A DNA stretch of 64,000 bases. It comes from Brachypodium distachyon. Taxonomy: Eukaryota; Streptophyta; Magnoliopsida; Poales; Poaceae. A program made the position numbers and the translations under genes. Shown here piece by piece: positions 35,655-46,137 of the stretch (positions within the stretch are counted from its first letter, which is position 1; the number at the start of each line of letters is the position of its first letter). The notes beneath the pieces were generated by a model. That model did not search any database. It worked only from the letters and a program-made list of their open reading frames with translations, and was not told where the DNA came from. The DNA is taken from NCBI RefSeq assembly GCF_000005505.3, contig NC_016135.3, positions 26,312,758 to 26,376,757 of the forward strand, given 5' to 3'.

Positions 35655-37293
35655 TCATTTTCCGAAGCTCATGTCGTAGGGGCGGTCGACCATGGGCGAG
35701 GGCGTCATCATCCAGTACGAGGTGGGCGACCTCATCTCTAACGCGGTCATGTCGGCGCCGTCCCCGCCTTCCTGCTTGAGGTTCTTCCTGTCGAGGAATG
35801 CCGGCTTGAGCGGCGGCGGGATGGACTGGTCGGTCTTCATGGTGAGCATCCGCACGGCCTCCGACATGGCCGGCCTCTGGCTCGGGTGCGGCTGCACGCA
35901 CAGCAGCGCGATCTGGCACACCTGCATCGCCTCCGCCGCCTCGAACCCTTCCCCTGCCTGCACTCTCCCGTCCACCAGCTCCGGGACCCTCGACTCCTCG
36001 TACAGCCTCCACGCCTGCACCCAAAAAGACCCCGAATGAAAAAGGAATTTCACATTGAAGGAACAATGGATTCTTCTTCAGTGGTATTGATCGTTGAGCG
36101 TACGTGTTCAGGCAGGTATTGCATCTCGTTGGGGAGCGAGAGGTCGGTGTTCTTCCTGCCGCTGAGGATCTCTAGCACCAGCACGCCGAAGCTGTACGTG
36201 TCGGCTTTCACCGTCAACTCCCCTCTGATGGCGTACTCCGGCGCCGTGTACCCCCTGAGGACATGACCAAACACATTTGTCACCAACTGTTTTGATTGAT
36301 TTTTGACTGAGCTCTGATGGAGCGTACGGCCAACAAGCAAGAACTCACAGGGTGCCGGCGAAGGCGGTGCTGAGGTAGGTCTGGTCTTCGGGGAAGAACC
36401 GGGCGAGGCCGAAGTCGCTTATCTTGGGCTGGAACTTGTCGTCGAGGAGGATGTTGCTGGCCTTGATGTCCCGGTGCACGATCCGGAGGTTGGACTCCTC
36501 GTGCAAGTACTGCAGCCCGCGCGCGATGCCCACGATGATCTGCTGCCGCCGTCGCCACCCCAGGAACGGCAAACCCCCGCCATCCGCAGCCCCGGCGCCT
36601 GCAAACAGGATCTTGTCGAGGCTCTTGTTCTTCATGTACTCGTAGACGAGGAGCCGCTGCGTGCCCTCGGAGCAGCAGCCGACCAGGCGGACCAGGTTCT
36701 TGTGCTGGATGCTGGTGATCATGTTCACCTCCACGAAGAACTCCGACTCCCCTTGCCCGGACTTGCCCACGCTCAGCTGCTTCACTGCCACTTTCCTCCC
36801 GTCCTCCAGCTTCCCCTGAGATCGTTTCGTATTCAGCACCAGCAGGCACCATCAGCACCACAAAATTCGAGCAGTGTATTCTAGAATTGTCTTACGAGGT
36901 AGACAGGGCCGAAGCCGCCTCTGCCGAGCTGGTTCTTCTGGTGGAAATCCCTGGTGGCCTTCTTCAGCGTGGCGTAGTCGAAGTAGGTGATGGTGCGCAG
37001 GTTGCCGCTCATGTTGCCGCTGAAGTACTCGGGCACGTCTGTTGACCGATCGTGCATGTGCAGAGACAAGAAATTGCAACGGCTGAATTAGCACGAATTT
37101 CTTATGGTTATAATCTGCGTGCACGATGGGGATGTGACGCTCGATCACCTGAAGGTGCTCTCCTTGGCCTTAACAGTCTCCTCAGGATGGCCGGCCCGAG
37201 GAACTTCCAGCAGATGCCGAGCAGGATGAAGATGACCACGACGAGGACGATGATGAGGGCCAGGAACACCACGCTGGCGTTTGATGCCGCCAT
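35655..37293 (-). CDS. Receptor-like Ser/Thr kinase without ectodomain, 421 aa
   Basis: Five minus-strand coding exons: 37293-37149, 37038-36896, 36815-36349, 36254-36104 and 36014-35655 (GT-AG, open frame of 422 codons with stop). The N-terminus has only about seven residues before a transmembrane helix ([20 protein letters not shown]), so there is no receptor domain. The kinase follows: [11 protein letters not shown] (glycine loop, about 86-96), VAVKQL (Lys108), [28 protein letters not shown] (catalytic D212, RD type), DFGLAR (D230), [20 protein letters not shown] and [19 protein letters not shown]. All catalytic residues are present. The domain is of the DUF26/S-domain-related (DLSV) class, and the protein is probably plasma-membrane anchored and a co-signalling or cytoplasmic-type kinase. 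A Gly/Ala-rich insertion ([11 protein letters not shown]) lies before subdomain VI. Ligand and pathway unknown. Confidence 0.9.
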
Positions 37294-37302
37294 TGCTGCC
37301 GT

Positions 37303-37598
37303 CTGTCAATATCTGCATATCCACATTCAAGCATGCAACACCATCGTCAGATTTCGAACTGCAACTCTCTGTTCTTCTTTTCTTTCAAAGTTGTTTTTGC
37401 CAATTATTCATCACAAATCAAACCAAACCCTCGAAACGGGATGCCGAACAGTAATTCAGAGTTGCAAAAGGGTGCGAGTAAACCACAGATTAACTTCTAG
37501 TATCAGGCTGGGTGCATGGATCAAGAGACAGCCAACTAGCTAGAGAGAGCTGCTGGTTCTTGCAGAGCAGAGCAGAGCACGTCGTACGGCGTACGTAC
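37303..37598 (-). other. Probable 5'UTR intron of the kinase gene
   Basis: On the minus strand, CACAAG|GTACGTACG (donor, intron from 37598) and ATATTGACAG|ACGG (acceptor, intron to 37303) bound a 296-bp intron that ends nine bases before the ATG. Both sites are strong; the intron is inferred. Confidence 0.55.
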
Positions 37599-39101
37599 CT
37601 TGTGCGTCGGATCCTTGTCGCCACCTCCGGGCACGCATGCGCGAACGGGGCGAGCTTCCCTTGACTCGCCGGCCTCGATCTCTAGGCCTTGGAAAACGAC
37701 GACTAAAGCGGGGTAGAGACGGACAGAAGGGGGGGAGGGAGGCTTCCAACGCGGAGATGAAGAAGGCGGGGGCTTATCGGTGAGCCCGAGGGGCCGCGCG
37801 TGTCCGGTAGCTCTCGACCCGCTGGCACTGCCGGCCGCGCTAGCTAGCTAGCTTTCCATCGATCGACCACAGAGAGGCAGCGCCACGCAGTTCGGTGCGT
37901 CAGCGCGGCTTTGGCGACAGCGACGTTGTGTGTGGAGACATGGAGCGGAGCGGAGCTGTCCTTAATTTGGCGCGGACGTCGGAACGCGTCGCTCGCGTAT
38001 GGATATTGACTGGTTGGTTTACTTTAATCGCAATCGGCAGAGGGAATGTCTTAGCGGGGGGCGGGCGGCGAAGACGACGATGAGGCGGGCGTTTTGGAAA
38101 CCGACGGCCGGTGCTCCAGATATCCCTGATGCTGGCCGGTGGCTTTTGGTGATGTCGTGGAGCCGCCGTGCGCACGTGGCGGCCGGCCGGGGAATTGAAG
38201 CGTGCGTGCGTGCGGCGGTTCTGGATCTGTCGATCGATTGGCATGACGGCGGCGGATGGCCGGTTGTGTTGCTGGGGGGCTCGGGAGTCGGGAGGATGAT
38301 CGAGACGGGCATTTGGCGGTTGCGGCGAGGACGTTGACGAATGCGGTAGAAATGGGCCGAATCTAATGGGCCGGTCGTTGGGGGCGGGGCACACAGACGT
38401 AGGGATGGAGCAGCAGCCCATCCGGGGCGTCCTCGAAAAGGAAGAAAAAGCAGCCCATTCTCGGTTTCGGCCCACCACCGAAGGGACGAGAGTGGATAAA
38501 ATTGATCAAAAACCTCTGAAAAAAAGGATAAAATTGATCAAAAAAAGTGGGTGGCTAATGAGAAGCTCGGTTCGTTTGGGCTCGCTAAACTCGTCAGCAT
38601 TCGTTAGCTCAGTCATGCTCGCTATCTTAGAACAATCTAAAACATGTTGACTGGCTTGTCTCATTTTGCCCACCCTCTATCTATCAACGCTTGTAACTTG
38701 CTATGATTACGGCAACGCCGTCAAAAACTCTTTCGTTTTCTCAACTTGTGGGGGGTATGTCCAGTCAAACGGTCGGGAGATGAACATTTTCGTGTTCTCG
38801 AGACCGTATGAAGAATTATCTTTCAGTACCGTTAGTATTTGTAGAATGTTTGGTCGAGGTAATCATTTCGGAGAACAGAACGGTCAAGTCTTGTTTGGTT
38901 AAGAGAATGGTTAGGGTGACAAAATGGAATGGCTAAGGTCCGGAGGAATTGGTCATTGCATTGGGAAGCTCGTGTTCGATAACGACTGAGGAAAAGAGAG
39001 TCACTTGATCGAAAGAAGAAAAAACAAAGAAGAGACGAGGAAACACATCAATGCCTCGATTCAGACAAAGAAGCACCCAAAAGCTATTGACGGCGGTGAT
39101 C
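37599..39101. other. Kinase promoter and intergenic
   Basis: 37600-38350 is GC-rich and is probably promoter and leader of the kinase, with TAGCTAGC repeats near 37841. Open frames on both strands there are composition artefacts. 38500-39101 has no recognised feature. Confidence 0.4.
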
Positions 39102-42100
39102 AAGGTGGTAAGGAAGCTTTCGAAAAAGCATACGATAAAATAAATTGGGCTTTCATATTTTCGGTGCTTGAAATGAAAGGGTTCCCCTCAACATTTGTGG
39201 ACTGGGTCATGAAGGTAGTCACGAATGGTAGCGTTGCAATTATGGTAAATGAACAATTAGGTCCTTACTTTAAAACCAAAAAAGGGCTCCGCCAGGGAGA
39301 CCCATTATCCCCCTTTCTTTTCAATTTAGCTGCTGACACTCTGGATGTCCTTATTCAGAGAGCCGAAGAGAAAAATCTGTTTCACGGTTTAGCTAGTCAC
39401 CTTTTAGATAGTGGGACTTCAATTCTGCAATATGCAGACGATACAATATTCTTGATGGAGGATAGTTTTGAATATGCTAGAAATCTAAAATTCATTTTAT
39501 GCATATTTGAACATATGACCGGTTTAAAAAATTAATTTCATAAGAGTGAAGTTTATTGTTTTGGGGATGCTGTCCAAAGACAAGAAGAATATGCTAAATT
39601 ATTCTCTTGTCAAAGGGGACATATTCCCTTTAAATATTTAGGGATTCCTATCAAAGATAAAAGGTTATACAATGCTGATTGGAAATACATAGAAGATTGA
39701 GTAGAAAAAGAAAATGAGTGGATGGAAAGGAAGCCTCCTTTCCATTGGTGGGAGATTGATTCTGGCTGAGACTTGTCTTAGCAACGGCCCAAGTTATATG
39801 ATATCTCTTCTGAAAGGGCATTTCTCTCCTAGTTAATTTTGATGGTGATGACAACGTGTGTTGTGGACTAATCGTGCGTTAAGTATTTCAGATTTGATAT
39901 CAAATGGCACAAAACGATTCGATGCTCTCAAGTTGGAAAACGAAGAGTAGTGGAGTTTTAGCGGCGTTTTCGGTTATTGAGTCGTAGGAACTCCGTACTA
40001 TTAAGAGGGAGTCCACATGGGAAGGTAATGGGTGAATCGCTTTTCACGTACACAAACAAACATCTTGCACCCACATAAAGCCTACCAAAAAGTGAGAGAG
40101 AACCAACTCTAGAACCTAACTGGTGTGCATTTGCCTGCCCAGGTCCGGAAGATCAGGTGGGGTTCCGGTACCCCGGAACTTCCGCCCAACCTCTGGACCA
40201 GGTCCGCAACGCTACTGGAATCCATTGTGGATTTCCGGAAGTTGAACCGGAACAGGGCCGGAACTTTCGGTCACCCGGAACATGGCCGAAACTTTCGGTC
40301 ACCCGGAACTTCCGGTGACCAGCGGAAGTTCCGCCCCTGGAACTCGCAGTGCATAACGGTTAGATTTTGGGGAGTCCAAATATATACCCCTTCGTCCCCA
40401 ACGGGTTTCCTGCCCGAGCACGAAGCAAAGAACAGCCCCCTCTCTCCCAAGAACTCCCTAAGTTTCATTCTACTAGATCTCCCTCCATAAAGTTTCCCCC
40501 TTGTTGATTCTTTGAGGATTGGAGGAGAAGACCTAGATCTAGGGTTTCACCAAGTCACAAAGTTGATTCCCCTTGTTTCTCTTGTGGATTTCATTTCTCT
40601 TGGGCATTTGGGAGCCCTAGACGGAAGTGGTTGCCTTGAGCTCTTCCCTTGAGGATTGTGGAGCTTGAGGATTGGATTGGGAGCCTCCAATTGAGTTGTG
40701 GAGCTAGCCCCAGTCAAGTTTGTAAAGGTCCGGTCTTCGCCTTTAAGGAAGCCATTAGTGGAGCTCACTCACCTTTGTGGTGCCGTGAGAGGAGAATAGA
40801 GTGAGCCTTTGTGGCGTCTCTACCTTTGTGGTAGAGCATTCCTCCAAACGGAGACGTACACCTCCCTCAATCGGTGGAACTCCGGTGAAATCTTCGTCTC
40901 TCGTGTGGTATCCATTATTACCCTTTACATTCTTGTTATCTAGTTGCTTCGGCTATTGCACTTCATCTTAGGGTTGCATTACCTTTAGAAAATTTAGTAA
41001 CCCTAGGTTAAGTGTTTGTATCTTTCTAGAAAAGAAAAAGAAAAATATTAAAATTTGTTAGTCGCCTATTCACCCCCCCTCTAGCCGACCATACCGATCT
41101 TTCATCTTCTTAGGATACCTAAGGGGGTCAAGAAAAAATTAGACTTCTTTCGGGCTCATTTACTCTGGCAAGAAGATAAAGGTAGAAAGAAATATCATTT
41201 GGTAAATTGGGAGGAGATTTGCCAGCCTAAAGATCAAGGGGGCTTGGGGGTCACTGATTTAGACATTAAAAATAGTAGCCTTCTTTGCAAATGGCTTTGG
41301 AAACTTGAAAATAGTGAAGGTGATTGGCAGACCATTATTAGGGCAAAATATACGAAGAAAGGTTTACTAGCTGTTTACAAGCCAGGAGGTGGACAATCAC
41401 ACTTCTAGCAAGGATTAGTTCAGGTGAAGAACATTTTTATGAATTGTTGTAGGAAGATAATTGGTAATGCGGAAAGTACTTGCTTCTGAGAGGAACATTG
41501 GGTTGGTGATATGCCACTAAGTAAAAAAAATCCCTAGGCTCTATAACCTGGCTTATAAACACTTTCATTCCATTGCAGAAGTAGTTAGAACTGACTGGGG
41601 GTGCATTCATTTTAGAAGGACTCTCAGAGAAGAGACCAGGCAGATGTGGACAGATTTGCTACAGCTGTGTGGGGATATCACCTTAAATGCAGATAGAGAT
41701 AGATGTGTTTGGAAACTTACTAAATCTGACGTTTTTTCAGTAGGGTCCCTGTATAAGCTATTAAAGGATAGACATGTGGTAATACCTTATAAACATCATT
41801 GGGCTTGAGGATCCCACTTAAGGTGAAGGTCTTTAGTTGGTTAGCCGTCAAGAACAGGATCTTGACGAGGGACAACTTATCACACAGGGGGTGGAAGGGA
41901 TTCACAGATTGTGAATTCTGTGGATCTATGGAAGCAGTTGATCATCTTTTTTTCCAATGTCCCGTGGCTCATTTCTGATGGTCTGTGGTGGGTTGTGCAT
42001 TTGGCATTAACAAAGTACCACAGAACATGCTGGAGTTAACTGAGTTCATTATGCAAGGAAATAAACAGTCAATTAAGAATTTGAAAGCATGTGGAGCTAC

Positions 42101-42541
42101 AGCCATGTGCTGGAGCATCTAGAAAACTAGAAATACATCTTATTTCGATAAAACACGGTTGAGTAATCCTATTAACATTGTGTTTTCTGTTTGTCGCTGG
42201 CTGATATCTTGGGATGGTCTTCAAAAGCGCGGTAATCGGGGCAAGCTGAAGCAAGCTGCTCACATGTTGTCCCGTGTCGCTCAGGAGATCTATCAAGCAA
42301 GATATGGGTGGCGTCCAACTGTGAAGAGAGTCGTGGCGTCACGAGAAAGTGCTGGGTGTTCTGAAGTTTCAATAGACCAAAGTAGTCCTGTAATGAGCTA
42401 GTTTCCTATGCTAGCTGGATGCTTCTTAAGTCTTTTGTTATTCTGTGTTTGTTGGAACCTCTATGTCACAACACTCTGGTTTCCTTAATGAAGTCGGAGG
42501 CAAGGCTTCTTTTATTCTAAGAAAAAGGTGGTAAGGAAGCT
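39102..42541 (+). mobile_element. 5'-truncated LINE retrotransposon, 17-bp target duplication, interrupted by a solo LTR
   Basis: AAGGTGGTAAGGAAGCT occurs at 39102-39118 and 42525-42541 as a perfect 17-bp target duplication. The element body is 39119-42524. It starts inside the reverse transcriptase (FEKAYDKINWAFIFSVLEMKGF), followed by KGLRQGDPLSPFLFNL and the catalytic YADDT (ILQYADDTIFL). After the solo LTR it continues with RIPKGVKKKLDFFRAH and WEEICQPKDQGGLGV, and with a zinc-binding RT region near 41720-41960. It ends TTCCTTAATGAAGTCGGAGG ... AAGAAAA. Several in-frame stops (for example at 39533) and frame breaks make it inactive. The endonuclease and all upstream sequence are missing, as expected from incomplete target-primed reverse transcription. 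Confidence 0.93.
39811..41104 (+). mobile_element. Solo LTR, 1,294 bp (Copia, Maximus/SIRE-like), TCTTC target duplication
   Basis: The sequence begins TGAAAGGGCATTTC and ends CGATCTTTCA, so it has TG...CA ends and a perfect 6-bp terminal inverted repeat TGAAAG/CTTTCA. TCTTC flanks both sides (39806-39810 and 41105-41109). Removing it and one TCTTC rejoins the LINE frame as YMISLLRIPKG, which proves the insertion point. Only one LTR is present, so the internal region was lost by LTR-LTR recombination. The start (GATGGTGATGACAAC near 39841) and the end (CTATTCACCCCCCCTCTAG) resemble grass Maximus/SIRE LTRs. Inside, GGAACTTTCGGTCACCC units repeat at about 40260-40320. Confidence 0.93.
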
Positions 42542-42871
42542 CTACTTGAGAAAGATCGAAATTGATAAACAAGAAACCATTAAAAGATCAAAGTGATAAG
42601 AGAGGTGGAACAAGTTTGGAAAAGTTTTATCATAGACAAGAAAGGGGAATAGAAAAAATTTCAATACATGGGAAAACGATCTTAAATTTGATCAGATTTT
42701 GATAACGTCACATGGAGCGTGTAAATCAGATCTTAACACACTAGACCCGCCTTGTCAGACTTAGAAAAAACCAAAAGCATTCTCCCCACCCACCCGACGA
42801 CCCGAGCGGAGCCGCAAAATAAAACGAAACAACGTAATTTCAAACCCCGAGACCCTCCCTGGATCAAACGC
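42542..42871. other. Spacer between LINE and RRP1
   Basis: AT-rich DNA continuing the LINE target site, then the RRP1 promoter. No gene. Confidence 0.4.
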
Positions 42872-42879
42872 TAGGGTTT
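42872..42879 (-). promoter_or_regulatory. Telo-box in RRP1 leader
   Basis: TAGGGTTT (AAACCCTA on the other strand) lies 34 bp before the RRP1 ATG. Telo-boxes are enriched near transcript starts of plant ribosomal-protein and ribosome-biogenesis genes, which fits the role of this gene. Confidence 0.6.
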
Positions 42880-42912
42880 CCCCCATCCCCTGCTCCTCCC
42901 CTCTCCACCCCC

Positions 42913-44607
42913 ATGGCCGACGCCGCCGCCGCCGCCACCGAGGCCGCCGCCATCGCCCGGCGCCTCGCCTCCTGCAACACCTCCGCCCGCGTACGCGCCG
43001 TACGGTACCTCCTCTCCGACTTCCTGCCCGCCTCCGCGGCGCACCTCTCCCCCACCGACCTCCTCAAGCTCTGGAAGGGGCTCTTCTTCTGCTTCTGGCA
43101 CTCGGACAAGCCGCTGTACCAGTCCTCCCTCGCCTCCAGCCTCGCCGGCGCCGTCTCCTCCGCGCCCTCTCCCGCCGCCGCCGCGGCCTTCCTCTCCGCC
43201 TACCTCGCCACCATCCGCCGCGAGTGGCCCCACATCGACGTCCACCGCCTCGACAAGTTCTACCTCCTCAACCGCCGGTTCATCAACCACGCCTTCCTCT
43301 TCCTCAGAGCCCACGCCTTCGCGCCCGACGTCACCTCACAGATCATATCAGTTGTGTCGGAGAAGGCCCTCCTGCCGGAAGCTGACACCCCCTCCGCCGG
43401 CACCTCCCGAGGACTTGGGTACCATGTCGCCGATGCATTTGTTGACGAGCTATTGCCTGTGCTCCCCGTTAGCTTGCAGTCGATGGAGTTACTGTTGGCT
43501 CCTTTCTTCACTGTGTTGGAGAAGTCGACCGATAGGGTGTTGGTGAATAAGGTTAGGTCCAACCTGTTCGAGAGGTTCCTGGAGAGCGGGAATCAGTTGC
43601 TGGAGATGATGAAGAAAGGGGTTGAAGTGGAGAATGGGAGTGCGGAGGAGAAGCTTGGGAAGGTCGGGCTGTTGTTCGGATTCAGCAAGAGGTTCTTGGA
43701 TATTGGGGCTAATGTTGAGACTGTGCTGGCGAACCGGAAGGTGGTGTTTGCTTTGAGGGATGCGTTTGTTAAGCTCGAGAAGGGACTGGAGCTGTCTGAG
43801 ATTAAAATTGATGTGCCAGTGTTTGAGTGTACAGAGGTGTCATCGGTGGAGAATGGCATGGATTTAGATGAGGCAAAGGTGGAAAAGAAGAAGAAGAAAA
43901 AGGCAAAGAAGGCGCCGTTAATTGAAGCTGGCGAGGAGGATGGTAAGGCTTTGAAGAAAGAGAAGAAGGTGAAGAAAGACAAGAACAAGAAGGAGAAAAA
44001 AGAAAAGAAGAAGAAGAACAAGGTGAAGGTCATTGATGGAGGGGATATCCCTGGTCTGAGTGCCGATGACCCTGCAGGGGACCAGCAGATGGATAATGAC
44101 ACTGATGCCATTACGTTTGATGAGGTGTCAATGTCCAATCTCCAGAAGCAATTTGAGAAGGCTGCAGCTGAAGCCGGGATGCCCAATGGAGGCAGCAGCT
44201 CAAGTGCTTCGCCCGTGACACCAAAAACCGGAAAAGGGGCTAAGAAGAGGAAACGGTCAAAATCTGTCGATAGGTTATCAGAAGCTTCTGATGGAGATGT
44301 TGGTAGCGGAGGTAATGTTCTCACACAGGATGGAGATAAGAGCGGTAAGAAAGTGAGATTCTCTATGAAGAGCAACCTAGTTTGGAAGCCTCACAGTCCT
44401 TTACCACCACAGTGCTTGAGGTTGCCACCATCTGCTACTCCAAGGGGGAGTGCACTGAAAAGGGGAGTTCAGCCTGGGCCTATTAGAGAAAGCTCCACGC
44501 CAGTGAAGAAGACTAAGCCAAAAGCAAAGTCTGCAAAGAAGATGTTGAAGAAGAACCCTACCTCAGCTGTTAAGCGCTTGCGGAAGTTGCAAAGCTTCTC
44601 TGCATAA
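42913..44607 (+). CDS. RRP1: Ribosomal RNA processing protein 1 (RRP1/NOP52), 564 aa, intronless
   Basis: One uninterrupted frame from ATG 42913 to TAA 44605-44607. The N-terminal Nop52 domain (about residues 10-230) is clear: ARRLASCNTSARVRAVRYLL, LLKLWKGLFFCFWHSDKP (family signature), REWPHIDVHRLDKFYLLNRR and GLGYHVADAFVDELLPVL. The C-terminal half is a long charged region with Lys-rich runs (about 315-375), a KTGKGAKKRKRSKS stretch, and a conserved C-terminal motif KKVRFSMKSNLVWKPHSPLP, PPSATPRGSALKRG. RRP1 acts in the nucleolus in 27S/28S pre-rRNA processing of the large subunit. The intronless form and telo-box are the only oddities. It is complete and probably functional. Confidence 0.95.
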   Translation: MADAAAAATEAAAIARRLASCNTSARVRAVRYLLSDFLPASAAHLSPTDLLKLWKGLFFCFWHSDKPLYQSSLASSLAGAVSSAPSPAAAAAFLSAYLATIRREWPHIDVHRLDKFYLLNRRFINHAFLFLRAHAFAPDVTSQIISVVSEKALLPEADTPSAGTSRGLGYHVADAFVDELLPVLPVSLQSMELLLAPFFTVLEKSTDRVLVNKVRSNLFERFLESGNQLLEMMKKGVEVENGSAEEKLGKVGLLFGFSKRFLDIGANVETVLANRKVVFALRDAFVKLEKGLELSEIKIDVPVFECTEVSSVENGMDLDEAKVEKKKKKKAKKAPLIEAGEEDGKALKKEKKVKKDKNKKEKKEKKKKNKVKVIDGGDIPGLSADDPAGDQQMDNDTDAITFDEVSMSNLQKQFEKAAAEAGMPNGGSSSSASPVTPKTGKGAKKRKRSKSVDRLSEASDGDVGSGGNVLTQDGDKSGKKVRFSMKSNLVWKPHSPLPPQCLRLPPSATPRGSALKRGVQPGPIRESSTPVKKTKPKAKSAKKMLKKNPTSAVKRLRKLQSFSA

Positions 44608-46137
44608 ACTCCTGAGTGTATGATGTCATGTCGGTCCCATTGTGCCTTCTAAATTGTGTTTTATCATTACTTAATTCTTCTTCTTTAGGTAGTCTTATAC
44701 ACTGTTTTCCTTGCTACCTTCATTTTTTATGGATTGCTTAACAATGTCTCCTCATAGTGCATTCATGATAATCATGTGATGATCATTGTTTGGTAGTAAC
44801 AGTACCTTTTTATCCCTCTATATTGTTTGAGGCTCTGAATCTCTGATGAATCCCTTCTGGTTCCAACTTCATTTCTTCTTGCCATTACGCCTTTGTGTTC
44901 GTACAGTTGGTTTATTTTGGATTGCTTCCTCCAAACCGCATATTCAATATTGTTTGTGATGAAGATATGTTGATTGTTCTATGTGGTGTGACTAACCTTT
45001 TGACATTACAATAATTGGTAATGCTTCTGTTACAAATGAATAGTATGCATGAGATGGCCCTTGAAATATTCTGCTTTGGCCATGCCCCCTGTTTGCCATG
45101 TTATTCTGCATAGGATCAAGATAGGGTAAGCAGTTAACTCTATGGATCCTACATCTTTGTTGAATTGAAATTCACAAGCTGATATCATTTGTAACCTTTG
45201 GTGCAGTTTAGGGGCAGATTGAATATATACATCTACAGTTCATCTTGCAGTTTAGAATGTATATTCATTCGATAGGATGCATGATTAGGATTATGTGTTC
45301 TGTTTTTTTGTTCAAATATTTCGAGTCCAGGATGTACCTAACTACCTATATAGATTTATATGGTTCACAGAATTGTTGTTACTCCCTCCGTCCTGAAATA
45401 AGTGACGTGGCCGGAAGGAAGGAGGAGATTCGGTGATTAAATTTTGTCAGTTCACTCTTATATACCGCGCAACTTTAGCATTCATGTGCTTTTTTTACGC
45501 ATAATTTTGTAATGCTTCATCTTATGACAGCTGATGCTTTAGTGGCCGTCTTCAAGAGCTAGACACCCTCTGTCCAGACTTCTCGCATGGATGGTTGATG
45601 TACTGGCGTACTGCTTGCGTTCGCTAGCATGAATGGTTCCTCAGATTTTTACTGCGTGCTGGTTCTTGGCACTCTGGTTGAACTCGATAAAGAAATACCA
45701 GCAGGAAGTAGCATTGGAAAGAGAAAAGTCCTTTTCAAAAGCTCCCTGCTTGTTTTTGCCCTGTTATCGCGAGTCGTGACTAGCAAAAACAAGCCAAGAG
45801 ACTAACTTGTCCAACCTCTAATTTTTTACTTCTACACTACGGCGCCTTGCCATTTCTCAAGCGATTCAATACGAAATGCGAACCATGCCGGCATCATGAT
45901 AGCCCATACTTCTTTACTTGACTATAGAACGTTGATGATTTTTTTCTCCTCTCATTTTCTTGAATTTATTTATTTCTCTTGGAGTATTTTTTTTGTTTCG
46001 AAATTTGTTATTTTCTCCTCTTGAGTATTCCTGAACGACCGTTGCCGATAAGTCCCCAGCGGCCAGCGCCGCCCCGTACGAGAACCCCACCCCACCGGCC
46101 GCCGATCACACAGACACGCGCGCGCGCGGCGCCCGCC
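44608..46137. other. RRP1 3' flank and intergenic
   Basis: RRP1 3'UTR to about 44800. At 45382-45425 there is a short remnant of a Stowaway end (CTCCCTCCGTCC...GGAAGGAGGAG). The last 100 bp are GC-rich leader of the next gene. No further gene is seen. Confidence 0.4.

Noticed and set aside
37900..38478. Minus-strand 192-aa frame upstream of the kinase
   Set aside because: GC-rich promoter DNA open on both strands; residues dominated by Arg, Pro and Ser with no conserved motif.
39811..41104. Possibility that the insertion in the LINE is a complete LTR retrotransposon or a gene
   Set aside because: Only one copy of the terminal sequence is present, there is no internal coding region, and the TG...CA ends plus TCTTC duplication fit a solo LTR exactly.
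43593..44375. Long minus-strand frame (260 aa) within RRP1
   Set aside because: It is the antisense shadow of the Lys/Glu-rich half of RRP1, giving Phe/Ser runs.
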